Shown here one piece after another: positions 11,116 to 25,816 of a stretch of DNA of 64,000 nucleotides; within the stretch, counting starts at the first letter, position 1, and each line of letters opens with the position of its first letter. The translations under genes and the position numbers were made by a program. The DNA is taken from assembly GCA_025618425.1 (NCBI GenBank), contig CM046850.1:2846986-2910985 (forward strand). Reading direction: 5' to 3'. Under the pieces are notes generated by a model that saw only the letters and a program-made list of their open reading frames with translations, searched no databases and was not told where the DNA came from. Source of the DNA: Heliocidaris tuberculata. Its lineage: Eukaryota; Echinodermata; Echinoidea; Camarodonta; Echinometridae.

Positions 11116-12522
11116 CTTGATCCTTTGATTTCACCAACATGTACAATTTACAGACCTGCCAACCCTTGAATCCAAGAAATATGGACAAATGACAAGGCAG
11201 AGGCTGAAAATAGGGACATTTCTGAGTTTCCATACATTACTACAGACAGATTTTTGCAAAAATAGGGACACAGTGGTAGAAGTGGCTCGCTCTTTTACCA
11301 AAAATCGGTATTGTCCCTGTTATAGGGAGAGTGGGCAGGTGTATGAATTTATCCTTCATTTCGTTTCCAGCAGCCCCAAGGTTTCATGAATTATACACCA
11401 TGCAGGCTTGCGCATCTTTTGATGCTAAATTTACACCTTTCCATGGCAAGTATGCAATTTCTGTACATGAATTATACCAAGGAGTGATATCACAGAACTG
11501 TGATAACTCCTTGATTATACACAATGCATAATTGATGAACGTAATTATGAAGTTGTAATGATTCCATAACCCTTCGCTAGAAAGAAGATACGAGCGTTCA
11601 TCGGTATGTTCAAAACAAATGCTCTATTGATTTGCCATAGTTCATAATTTCATCTCGCTCATCTGGGAAGGGAGGGGGAATGAAACCTCTTCCTCTGGGC
11701 AGCCAGACGGTGAGAATATCATTTTTAGAAGTACAGTTGCCAATCCAGCAAAGATAACACAAAATCATTCAAATATAAAGGGACCAGTGAAGCATTACTG
11801 TCAACAAAATCTGTTGAATAGTTGTCAAGGTTGCTGGTTCCAAACAATGTTGTGCTAAACAATGGTGTGGTGATCACACCAGCACCAAACACTGAATTTG
11901 CCCTGCTCCAGCCCGTTGCTTGAATGATTTCGCGGTGGACCTCATGCAAGGGCTCTGTTTTTTTTAACCAGTATCGCAGACAACGAGCAAATGTGACGTC
12001 AGCACTTCGGTACTCTGTTATCGGTGTCAATCCCACTTGCTAGTCCATCAAACATTGACATTAAGGTGATACATGTAATCACATATAAGTCCACAGGGGG
12101 CGTATCCAGGATTGTTTAAAAGAAGGGGCACATTTGGACAATTTTCTGACAAGCAGAAAAAGTGAAAAAGAAAGAAGGTTATGTGATATTCTGATACTGT
12201 AACAAAAAAGGTCATCACCTAAAAAGGTGTGTGTGGGGGGGGGGGGGGGGGGACACATTCTTGGAGTTGTGTAATTAAAGTATGTCACTTGGGTTTAAAA
12301 AGGGGGGGGGGGGGAATAGGCTGGATGTGCCCCCCTAAATCCACCAGTAGAAGTCAACACAATTGTAACTTCCTGTCACAACACAGTATCGCCCTATATA
12401 TAAGTCCATAGTACATTGGTGTCTTATAACCCACGCAGTAGCGTCTTTCATAGCATGATGTCAGCTATTCTTCTAGTACATTCAAGGGTGATATGCCAAT
12501 CCTAGTTAGAGTTTTTCTCTTG
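11116..12522. other. Intergenic region between converging UXS1 and CDC16
   Basis: Two G-homopolymers (about 12236-12252 and 12302-12314). No gene seen. It presumably includes the CDC16 3' UTR, but I could not place a convincing poly(A) signal on the minus strand. Confidence 0.4.
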
Positions 12523-15500
12523 TCATGACAATAATGAGGTGTCTTCTTCGTCCATCTCCACCTCCATGTCAAGGCTGGAGTTTGACTTCTCTGTCGTAGC
12601 AACGACCTCCTCTTTCACTACTACTTCCAGGTCAGGTACCGTTTCACTTCCTCCTAGGAATTATGAAAAGGGAGGAAAATAAGAGATGGATAAATGAAAT
12701 GGTATTTTTTCAAACAGATTGAACAGGAAAGAGGTAACAACTGTCTTATGTTTGGAACCAAGCCAGATGCATCCATAACCTGTGAACTTTCAATCTGCGA
12801 GTGTGGATCAGGAAGGTATTTTGAGGTGTGTGAACCCTCTACATAAATCATGTAACACCCTGACATCTTTCCAACGTACTGCTTAATGCTATATGTCACT
12901 CTGGAGAATGATTGCAGGAATAGGAGAAGAGAAATGGAATGGAATGGAGGAATGGAAGAGGGTTGGAGGAAAACGGGAAGAGAGGAGGGGATGTGGAGGT
13001 TGAGAGGAGGTATGAGAGGTGCTTGAAGCCATGTCCTACTTACCTGTACAAGGTGACATCTCTCCAATGTACTGCTCTATGCTGTGTGTTAACATGGTCA
13101 CTGAGAAAGTATCATCTCGTCCAACACCCAGAGCCTAAAAGAACATCACGAAACACAATCATATTAACATATGACCTAGTATCAAGAGAGTGCATTGCAT
13201 TAAAGTAGATATTCATTGATTTTTAAAACTGACTTAATTTTCATTTTTGCGTAGGTGAAGCTTAGACCGGACAAGTTTGTCAAAATTCGACACTTGCAAA
13301 CATTCGAAGTAATGATTATTATCAATTACAAATTGCTAAAATACAGCCCCGACATAGCACCTGAACAGCTCTCCGAAAGCCGCTGAAATGTGTGACGTCA
13401 AAGGGAGGACGTTAATTGCACAAGCAGACGATGTCCCATAACATCTCACATATTTTCAGTGCCTGTTTTGTCATCTTTTCCTCAGTTATTTCACTTCACT
13501 AGCATTAGTCTATTATGTTTAATCCATATATTGCCTCACTCTAAACCCCGTGCATGGGTTTATTTGGATGGAAAATGAAGCGTTACAAGAATAAAGGAAT
13601 CAGTTGCTTGTAAACAAAATAGACGCCATTTCATTCACAGCTGCATACACCGCTGGACGTTCGGCGTTGAATGAGGGATAAATACCGTCCTTGCAATCAT
13701 TCAGCGGGCATTTCAATTTGAAAGTGTGGTTTCTTTGATTGTTCATTAACCCTCATCCTATATATTTACAAACAAAAGATTTCATTAATCAGAATCTGTT
13801 TCATTCCCATTTTAGAATGGTGTGAAATACGGGCACGTTTGAATACACTAAATTCTTTATAATTTGAGAAATAACTGCACTGCACTTATGTTCATTCTTT
13901 ATGGGACGTCGTCTGCTTGGACAGGATTGTTCCCTTTATTGATGTCATTGAAACATTGTTATTTTTTTGGCGAAGCGCTTGTATATCGCAGATGCTGGGA
14001 GGTAGTTTTATTTGTATTATTGTTTAATTACCTGATATGTAGTTGACTTTAAACTGATACGATTGCTATCTGTTAACTTGCCAGTTTCTAGTGATACATT
14101 ATTTATCATATTTGTGATTTTCTTTGAATGTGTACTTTAAAGGGAATATCAAGTCCCAGTAACAAAGGTATCAATTCTGAATTGTTTGACACCACTGAGG
14201 GAATGCATAAGTCTTTCATTTTATGAGATGACCATCTCCGAAACACTGCATAGATTTATACAATTTTCTATTTCATAGTCCCTTCCTATGTATACATGTA
14301 AATCAGAATGCTGTCTTATAGAATTTGTGACATAATTTTTACTATGATTATCTACTAATTACCTATTTCAAGTAACATTTAATTCACCATTTGCTTTCTT
14401 GAAAATCTTTGAAAGTTATCAAAATCTTGGAAAATCATATTTTGAACAGATTTTTTATTTGATTATTCAAATGTCAAATGTTACCCTTAAGCAACCTAGT
14501 TTATCACTGACCTTGTGGAAGTAGTCGATGGCTTTAGAGAACTGACCCATGAGGGCATATACATAACCGATTGCTGAGAATGTAGAGGGATTCTGAGGGC
14601 TGAGGATCAACGCTTGCCGATGGTACTCCAAAGACTCTTCATATTTCCTGTTTGGAAAAGGTTTCATATAATTCAAAAGATTGAAATAGCTCTGAAAAGA
14701 TTTTTTGAATGAAAATACAAATTGCAACACCCAGACTGGACTGGATGCAATGTACAAAGGGGTGAAATTGTTGATGAGTTTGGAATAGTTCAATGGTGCA
14801 TTAATCAGGGGAGTGATCCTCCAAAGAGGTTGATTTCTGCATCCTCCCTCCCCCTTTATGTTTTACTACTGGTACTTTTTTTCTAGGGGACTAGTCTTCT
14901 TTCATTCATCAGGCTGCATGTATATTTTGTTACAGCACATTCTTCTGTTTTAGAACTGCCACTGAAACTTACATGTAGCAAAAGAAATCTCAAACTTCTT
15001 TATCATTTGCATGATTAATATCACATCATATATGTGAGATCCTTCATATCATCAAAATTCTGACAACCATCACCCCCAACACATTATTAGTTACTGCAAC
15101 CACCACCACCATCATCACAACCATCAGCACCACCACTATCATCACCACCACCACCACCATCAGCATCACCACTATCATCATCACCACCACAACCATCAAC
15201 ACCACCATCACTATCATCAACACCACTATCACAACCATCAGCACCACTATCATCACAACCATCAGCATCACCACTATCATCACCACCACCACCACCATCA
15301 TCACAACCATCAGCATCACCATCATCACAGCTATCAGCATCACCACTATCATCATCAACACCACCATCAGCACAACCACCATCTTCATCACTGCTAAGTT
15401 AACCATATAAAATCAATTCTTCTTACTTGAGTTTTCTGTAGATGTGGCCTAGATTGTTGAGTAATGGCTCCCATTTATCTGCTAGCGTCTGATTGCTGAT

Positions 15501-18500
15501 GTTCTGTACGATACCCAGAGCCTCGTTGAAATGTGCTGCAGCAGTCTCCCAGCTGTCACACAAAATATATGGAAACACACTTCAAAGTTTAGAGACATAT
15601 CTGAGCAAGTAAAAATACAACTATAGGTATTATTCATCATAATTTGTCACGCAATGTTTTCTACTTCTTTTGGCAAGCACATCAACAATATGGAGTATAC
15701 CATTCTTTGCTTTCATCTACAAATTTCATTTTGGGGGAAGCATTTCAGTTTGCATGCTTCCTTATCTATCTAGTAAATTGAAACAATCAAAGAAAGAAGA
15801 AAAAAAAAAAAGGTGTGGGATTAATTCTGCATAATTTACTTTAAATGTTACAGAGTGCCAACTAGAAGAAAATGCTCAGTAAGATATCCCCAGTCCTACT
15901 TACTCTCCATTATGGAAGGCTATGACTCCCATCTCATGAAGAACAAACGGATCACTGCTGGCAATGCCAAGAGCCTGACTGAATAACTTATCAGCTAACT
16001 TTATCTCCCAATCTTTGAATATAGTATACTCTATGCATTATTTAATTCAAAAGGAACAAAATCCCTTTAGAACAAAATGTTCAGTAGCCTGGTACCTAGT
16101 ACACAATGTTGACAAATACATCCCAAATCTGACTTACTCTCCATTGTGGAAGGCTACAACTCCCATCTCATGAAGAACAAATGGATCACTGCTGGCAATA
16201 CCAAGAGCCTGACTGAAGAACTTATCAGCCAGCTTGAAGTTCTTTGTGAGACCATACTCTAATCCAACGTACAGCAGAGGAAGATGACACCTGTTACAGA
16301 AAAACAATGATGATTTAGGAATGAGAGCTAGATGAGTTAAATTTCATAAAACATTGGCTCAAGTGGCCTTTACCTGTGAGGTCAAAATTAAGGAAAATTG
16401 CACAGCTTATAGCCACATTATTTCAGTGCTGAAAAAATATCTCCATCAGACATATTACATATTAAAAATATTAATCTTGCAAAGTTATAAAAAACAAGTG
16501 AATGAGTAAATTACGCAATGCGTAATAAATGTCCCCGCCGGAAGTGCAGATCTGTGGAAATTAACTAGCCTGAACCTTAAAACTTCAGTGAAAAACTTTA
16601 GTGAATAAAATAATAATGTTACTGCATGCAAAAGAAGAGAATACCAACAATGCATGTATACAACTGAAATATAAAACATGAAAACATTATGAACCTTCAG
16701 CCATTTTGAATAAATTTGCATAAATTTGCATGAATAATGAATTTCAAAATTCTGTGTAGAAGTTTGGAAGCCCCCACCCAGCCCTATCAGATAAAACAAT
16801 CGGAATCAAAATCGGCCAAGAAATGACGGAGAAGTAGCATTTTCTATCATTTGAGCACACACGGACAGACGGACGGACGGACGGACACACACACACACAC
16901 ACACACGCACACACGAACGGAGCCCGTTTCATAGTCCCCTCGCGAACTTCGTTCGGCGGGGACAATTAGCTTTTAAATATGTACACATAAAAGATAGTTG
17001 ATAGAGCAATGGTGTACTCAATATATTTCACAATGTATTATTTTTTATAAATTTTGCAAGTGTGTTCCAACTTGTGAAAATACATGTACATGAAACTTGC
17101 TGTGTCATATTCATAGCTCTACATGAATGCATTGGGGATGGTTTACAGTGTAAATAGGTGCTCACAAAATGGTCAGGTTTATTTGAATTCAAGAAAATAG
17201 CTTTACATTATGGATAACATAGTAGATGACAGTAAGCACAGAAAAAAATCATATCTAGATGTACCCTTTCATGAGTCTTGATGCAGTGAAGTAAGCAGCC
17301 ATGGCCTGATCATGCTCGCCTTCTGCAGCAAAGGAATGTCCAAAGGCTAGCCAGGCTGGTCCATATAAACGATCTATAGCTGTGGCCTTGCTATAACAGC
17401 AAACACAGAAAATTGACAAAAATACATATGATACATGTTAAAAAATAAACACAAGTCGTTTCATGCTTTAATCCAACATTTATTTGTTCCTGTCACAAAT
17501 TTTCGATACTTCCTAGTGCCTTTATCAAGTGATTATGACAAAATTTTATCTTTGTAGCGTTTCCAAGACAATGCGCAATTAGTTTATAAGTAAGTAACTA
17601 GGCGTATATTCTTGGAAACACTTTACAGCAAAAAATATCTCAAGTTTGAAAATAACACAGAGACGTCACAATAACATAATAAACGTTTCTAAAGTATGAT
17701 GGGAAGCGTATAGTTTAAGGGAAGCACTATAAAGCGCAAGACGAAAAATAAAATGTATGAGAGCAAACTACTAAAACATGATACATGTTATATAGAGGTA
17801 ATGTGGGGTTTGACTCTAAGGCCTGTAAAAGGTTGATAGCTGAGGCCTTACTGTGATAGGTAGGGAGAAAATACAGAGAAGTTTCAATATAGATGTACAT
17901 ACATGTATGCTATTGAAGAAGCAATGTGAGTAGTGTAAAAATTAAAATTTCTTTCGCGAGGGCTACTTAGAAGTCCACCTATTGTGTTCAGAGATTTTGA
18001 TGCACTATGACCCATGGGCAGAAATATTTTTGACAGTGGCTCTTTTTTCATTTACAGTGGCCTTTTCAAGAGTTTCAGGGGCTAATCGCCCTTAGCCCCC
18101 GCTTATTTTTTTCAGTGAATGTGACGTTTTGACAAAGCTTCAAATGTATACTTCAACTTTTCAATAAAGTGCATGAATAGACAGAGGGATATCAAAACAT
18201 AAATGTAATATTCAGAGGTAACTGAGAGTTGTGATAAAAATTAACAGAAAAACAAAAATATTTTTACTCTATCATGTACCTAAATGACTATTCAGCAAGA
18301 TGTACTCCAATAAAATGTTCCACAATCAGAAAAAACCACTTTTGCCACAAGACAATGATCAATAATAATAATTATTAAGAAATTATCATTTTATACTTGG
18401 GCTGTTAAAAAGCAATGCACAAATATAGGTGTTGTAAATGAAGAAAGTCGTAAAAAGTGACTAAGAAATTCAGGAGTTACTGCATAATGACAAAGACTTC

Positions 18501-21500
18501 ACCTTAGAAACCTTCTTGCTGGTTCGTTCTTTCCTACAAGGTAATAGTAACATCCTACAGCAAACCAGGATACTGCTTTATCAGGGTGTAGATCAACCAG
18601 TCTATGAGCGAGGTAGAACAGTTCTGAAAAAAAAGTGATAAGTATGATCAATAGGCTGATTCTTATTTTTTAAAGATTATTTTTAATCATGCAAAAAGTG
18701 CGAAATACAACACAAAGGTAACTTGATTTTTGCGAACAATGTACGGGACTAAACAGAAAATTAAATGGAATAAATAATATGTTTTACAGTTCTAATTTAC
18801 AGAATACATAAACACAGTTGAAACATGTATGCAGTAAAGGTGAGTTGCCAGATATTTTTATTCACTCCGACTCGGTGAGTAACTCCTTCCTCCTACCTCG
18901 ACTCCAACTCTTACCTCAAAACCTCTCTTTACACAACTTTACAAATGATAAATTTTGAAGAAATGTTACAATAACAAACCCCCTCCCCCCTCCCCCCCCC
19001 AAAAAAAAAAAAAAATTGCTCACCATTTGATTTCTTAAGTTCCACTAATGTTGCTACATGGACTGGTAAACATCTCTCATGGAATGGATCTGATTCAAGT
19101 ACACTGAAATGGAAGAGATTACAACAGTGAGATATAATCTCAGTCACGGAATAATGCATACTAAGTAGACCATATACTACAAAATACTGTCTTAACAATT
19201 TTAGGAAAGCACCGTAAATATACACCAAATGTGTGGTGTGGGGTTGGAGATCAGTCAAAAATTATTATCATTTCAGGAAGTAGATACATGTATATGGACA
19301 ATTCAAATCAATTTTCACATTATTTATTATTCACCAAATCCTCTGATTTAGTTAAAAAACATATTTTTTTAAATGTAACAGTCTCACACTGCAAATCTAT
19401 TGATGATAATGCAGAGTTATCTAGGGATGGTGTTTGAGGGATTTTCATCTGATAATGGGTGATCAAAAACACAAGATTAAACTTCATCTTAGCCTAGAAT
19501 TTTCTCTCATCAAATATTGATTAAAATACCTTACCTGCGAGTGATTTTATAAGATGTCCTGAAGTCACAGTTGTAGTAGTGTCTCTCGGCTGTGTTTGTC
19601 TGTATGTCTAGATTATTAGTGAGGCTTGTCAGGCAATCTGCTAGCTTTGTCGATACTGGCTTGTCATACTGAGGAGAGAAGAACAGATAAATAATCATAA
19701 ATTAACAAACAAAAGCACACCCTGCCCCAAAAAGAAAAAGGAAAACAAGAAAAGGATAGGGTGATATGCCCCACTCAAAAGTCTTTAGGTCTTTTAAAAA
19801 GCCATAAAAAATTAAAGAATAGCCATCATTTCAAAGATTTATGTTAATAGATTGTAATGCATAAAACCTTTACATTAACTCATTTGAATAAGAAGAAGCA
19901 TACATAAACATTACACACATTACACAGTATTCATTCGGCTTTCACCTTAGGATTTTTTTTCTTATATTTATAACTCACTTCCTTTGTTTGAACTCAATCT
20001 TATATCATTCAACCAAATTGTTCTGATGAATCTATTCATATTGTACAGTGTATTTAAAATTATGTTTGTACATTCTGCGTATACAAGTATTCATCTGTGT
20101 TGTTTATATTTTATGTTCAACCGTTGGAATATGAAAACAACAAACTGAAACTAAAATGTAACGAATGCATAAGAAGCACACGTCATAAAACTTACTTTCT
20201 TCAGAATACTTTGGTAGAGACTTCTGACAAAATCCAAGTCCTCTAGAGGGCACTGTTCACTGATAGGTAATGACTGAAGAAGGTCCTTCTCTGAAAAAAA
20301 AAACACCCAAACACGACATAGAAACAAACAGTTTCAGTTTAAATATTTTGCTGATTCTCAAAAATTTACAATGTAAGAATAGTAACGGTTTTTGCATGAC
20401 ATCATATATTTCGAACTTCTATTCTTATAAGCACTGTACGCACAAAGAAAGATAAGACATACTAGGAGTCCACGTAAGTGCCATTGCTATGTGTCAAGCA
20501 TCAATACGAAAGGAAGGAAGCTTCTTCCAGAAAATTTGTGTTTAGGGCTTTTCACACATCAAAATGGTAGATCTTCGAGGGGCTTGGTGGGACCAAGACT
20601 GTATTCATAACCTGTAGTCCCATGCAGATGATTTTATGTTGCTAAACTGACCTTCTTCGGCAGTAAGCATCTGGTGTTTGACAAGCAATTCAAATGCCTC
20701 GTAGCAGTGGACATCTTCAAACAGAGCCTGTCTGTAGCACTCTGCAGCCTGAATGCGATTCTCTAGTGCTTCGTAGATCTGCCCCTTCAAGAGAGACATA
20801 GAGCTCTCTACCTTCAAGTTGGAAAGAAGATACAAAGAAAAAAATGTCAGTGAAAATCTTCAATTACAGCTTTGAGACTATGATATATTCATTGCAACTA
20901 TATTAGGTGAGTTACCATGTATTATCTTCACTTGATCATCACTAAAGTAATTGTATATCAATCTTTTGGTGACAGTTAAGATTGGATTTTGACAAGTGTT
21001 CTTATGTGTAGACACATATGTCAAAGGTACTCAACTTAGCATTACCTTAAAAACAAGTGAATGAGTAAATTACGCAATGCGTAATAAATGTCCCCGCCGG
21101 AAGTGCAGATCTGTGGAAATTAACTAGCCTGAACCTTAAAACTTCAGTGAAAAACTTTAGTGAATATAATAATAATGTTACTGCATGCAAAAGAAGAGAA
21201 TACCAACAATGCATGTATACAACTGAAATATAAAACATGAAAACATTATGAACCTTCAGCCATTTTGAATAAATTTGCATAAATTTGCATGAATAATGAA
21301 TTTCAAAATTCTGTGTAGAAGTTTGGAAGCCCCCACCCAGCCCTATCAGATAAAACAATCGGAATCAAAATCCAATGTGAAATAGAGGAGAAGTAGCATT
21401 TTTCGTCAATTTTGAATAAATTTGCATAAATTTGCATAATTAATGAATTTCAAAATTCTGTGTAGAAGTTTGGAAGCCCCCACCCAGCCCTATCAGATAA

Positions 21501-22871
21501 AACAATCGGAATCAAAATCCGATGTGAAATAGAGGAGAAGTAGCATTTTTCGTCAATTTTGAATACATTTGCATAAATTTGCATAATTAATGAATTTCAA
21601 AATTCTGTGTAGAAGTTTGGAAGCCCCCACCCAGCCCTATCAGATAAAACAATCGGAATCAAAATCCGATGTGAAATAGAGGAGAAGTAGCATTTTTCGT
21701 CAATTTTGAATAAATTTGCATAAATTTGCATAATTAATGAAATTCAAAATTCTGTGTAGAAGTTTGGAAGCCCCCACCCAGCCCTATCAGATAAAACAAT
21801 CGGAATCAAAATCCGATGTGAAATAGAGGAGAAGTAGCATTTTTCGTCAATTTTGAATAAATTTGCATAAATTTGCATAATTAATGAATTTCGAAATTCT
21901 GTGTAGAAGTTTGGAAGCCCCCACCCAGCCCTATCAGATAAAACAATCGGAATCAAAATCCGATGTGAAATAGAGGAGAAGTAGCATTTTTCGTCAATTT
22001 TGAATACATTTGCATAAATTTGCATAATTAATGAATTTCAAAATTCTGTGTAGAATTTTGGAAGCCCCCACCCAGCCCTATCAGATAAAACAATCGGAAT
22101 CAAAATCCGATGTGAAATAGAGGAGAAGTAGCATTTTTCGTCAATTTTGAATAAATTTGCATAAATTTGCATAATTAATGAATTCAAAATTCTGTGTAGA
22201 AGTTTGGAAGCCCCCACCCAGCCCTATCAGATAAAACAATCGGAATCAAAATCCGATGTGAAATAGAGGAGAAGTAGCATTTTTCGTCAATTTTGAATAA
22301 ATTTGCATAAATTTGCATAATTAATGAATTTCGAAATTCTGTGTAGAAGTTTGGAAGCCCCCACCCAGCCCTATCAGATAAAACAATCGGAATCAAAATC
22401 CGATGTGAAATAGAGGAGAAGTAGCATTTTTCGTCACTTTTGAATAAATTTGCATGAATTTGCATAATTAATGAATTTCACGATTCTGTGTAGAAGTTTG
22501 GAAGCCCTCACCAAGCCCTATCAGATAAAACAATCAGAATCAAAATCGGCCTAGAAATGACGGAGAAGTAGCATTTTCTAACATTTGAGCACACACGGAC
22601 AGACGGACGGACGGACGGACACACACACACACACACGCACACACGAACGGAGCCCGTTTCATAGTCCCCTCGCGAACTTCGTTCGGCGGGGACAAAAAAA
22701 TCACCAATTTTGGAAATTCTAATATCTAGAAATGCCACCCCTGCCCCCTAAAAAAAGAAGGATGCATCAAATATTACCACTGTCAGACACATTTGCAATA
22801 ATAAAAAATAATTGTCCCCGCCGAACGAAGTTCGCGAGGGGACTATGAAACGGGCTCCGTACGTGTGTGCG

Positions 22872-22928
<57 letters not shown>

Positions 22929-25760
22929 GTCCGTCCGTCCGTCCGTCTGTCCGTGTGTGCTCAATTGTTAGAAAATGCTACTTCTCCGTCATTTCTTGGC
23001 CGATTTTGATTCCAATTGTTTTATCTGATAGGGCTGGGTGGGGGCTTCCAAACTTCTACACAGAATTTTGAAATTCATTAATTATGCAACTTTATGCAAA
23101 TTTATTCAAAATCGACGAAAAATGCTACTTCTCCTCTATTTCACATCGGATTTTGATTCCGATTGTTTTATCTGATAGGGCTGGGTGGGGGCTTCCAAAC
23201 TTCTACACAGAATTTTGAAATTCAATAATTATGCAAATTTATGCAAATTTATTCAAAATTGACGAAAAATGCTACTTCTCCTCTATTTCACATCGGATTT
23301 TGATTCCGATTGTTTTATCTGATAGGGCTGGGTGGGGGCTTTCAAATTTCTACACAGAATTTTGAAATTCATTAATTATGCAAATTTATGCAAATTTATT
23401 CAAAATTGACAAAAAATGCTACTTCTCCTCTATTTCACATCGGATTTTGATTCCGATTGTTTTATCTGATAGGGCTGGGTGGGGGCTTCCAAACTTCTAC
23501 ACAGAATTTTGAAATTCATTAATTATGCAAATTTATGCAAATTTATTCAAAATTGACGAAAAATGCTACTTCTCCTCTATTTCACATTGGATTTTTATTC
23601 CGATTGTTTTATCTGATAGGGCTGGGTGGGGGCTTCCAAACTTCTACACAGAATTTTGAAATTCATTATTCATGCAAATTTATGCAAATTTATTCAAAAT
23701 GGCTGAAGGTTCATAATGTTTTCATGTTTTATATTTCAGTTGTATACATGCATTGTTGGTATTCTCTTCTTTTGCATGCAGTAACATTATTATTTTATTC
23801 ACTAAAGTTTTTCACTGAAGTTTTAAGGTTCAGGCTAGTTAATTTCCACAGATCTGCACTTCCGGCGGGGACATTTATTACGCATTGCGTAATTTACTCA
23901 TTCACTTGTTACATTTTGTAATGGGATCCTGTCTTCCTCATCTTTTTGGTCTTCTAACTTCATCTCCTCAATCCTTGGCTGATAGATGGTGATGTCACCC
24001 TCGTCACATCCCTCAAGAACATTGAGGGCCTCCTCCCATTTATGAACAGCTTCCTGAAATGATGACAAAGAAGAAAATCATTTTACACATTATACTTTGA
24101 CTCAGAATGTATCACACAGACAAATTCTACGACACTAACACATTTTAATCGTTTTATATTTTCATATATATACATTATTCTACATTTTAATAATTAAAAC
24201 ATTGCACTTGAATATTTGTACTCATTCTCCATAGATTTTATAAACATGTATTGTACATTATGTTTGACATTAAAAATAGTTTACAAGATTTATGTAGTTA
24301 TGTACAATAAATTTTGCACTTCAATGTTTGCATGCATTTTATTTCATTACAGTTTACTTCTACATGCACAAAATGGAGACCATACTTACTAAGCATTTGG
24401 CAGCTAAGTATCTTCCAGCCTTGTGTGTCTGTGAAAAATATACAATATGTACTGTATAAGCTGTTTTTTTCGCGTACAGATATTTTTGCGATTTTGGACT
24501 AGGTAGGGAAATTCGCGAGGGTTTAATTTCGCGATTTTTGTGATGTTTTTGTTACTATAAACAGCCATATATTGAAGTGGAAATTTTCGCGAGGACCGAC
24601 TCGCGAAAATCGCGAAAATAAAACCACCGCGAAAATAACCACTTATACAGTAACTGATAAGTTCTTACAGTACTTGTATTCAAATATATTCAAATAATTC
24701 ATTCTTGCACACTACCTATCTCACTTTTAAATAAATGCTGAGAAAATAGTTTTACTAATACCGGTAGGTGAAATATCACAGTAGCTGATGTATTTAAATT
24801 GTGGAAACTTTGTTTTGGTGGTGAAATATAGAGGGTCTGTGAATGATTTGGGACAGCTTTGGGGTCAGATTTAAAGAAACCTGTCTCGGGTAGGTCTTGG
24901 GTAGGTTTTTTTTAATAACGTAACTTGGGCTATTTCTGGTAATCTCACCTTGTCAAGTCTTCTGTTTCTGATGAGATGTGCTGCTCTGTGATATTGTTTG
25001 GTGTGATAAAGACTCTGTGCAAGCATGTAGACATCATGGACATCACCTAGAGAGGAAAGAGGTAATTCTCCAAGGTAAAATTGATGGGATTAGTAGATTA
25101 CAGACAGATCCACAGACTATATGTGATTTTACAGGTTGATCCATTCTTACCCCCTCCAGTATTTTACCATCCCTTCAAGAGTACCACATCAGAAAGTGGA
25201 GTTTAGAAATAAATGTTTTTTTAATATGTCATAAACCAGATTAACATTACAGGCTCCTGCCCCCATGCAATCACAAGTTCTAAAACTTCCTCTAAACCAC
25301 ATGTAGATAAAGGGCAAAGGTTTAAAAAAAGGAGAGAGAGAGACAAAAATAAGAATAATATATTTCAAAAGGTTTATCATAACTATTTAAATGAAACTGA
25401 ACTACTTATCCTGTTCAGTTATTTACTTATGATTTACAACTCCTTGACATATCTGTTTTATAAGGGTTTTTATTCTTTTTAATGTTTCAGGGGAAGATCA
25501 GCAACCTCTATCTTCTCTCAAACTAAAGAAAAAATAATAGCTGGGAAGGAAAAATTGACAGCTATTCAAAGAAGAGACTAGTTATGTTTTACCATTACAT
25601 TTGGCAAAGATTTCTCCATATCATGTCTGGCTAGTTTGAAGGCAATAAAGTACATACTACAGATATTCTCTGTATGCACATGAAGCATGCAAGACTAGAG
25701 AGAGAGAGAGAGGGGAAGAGAAAGAGAAAAAGAGAGAGAGAGAGAAAGAGAGAGAGAGAA

Positions 25761-25816
<56 letters not shown>

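Noticed and set aside
21744..23921. Repeated cysteine-free small frames containing a CYFSSISHRILIPIVLSDRAGW-like segment split by arrays
   Set aside because: They are translations of the 148-bp satellite inside the HINE-like elements, recurring with every unit; no independent coding evidence.
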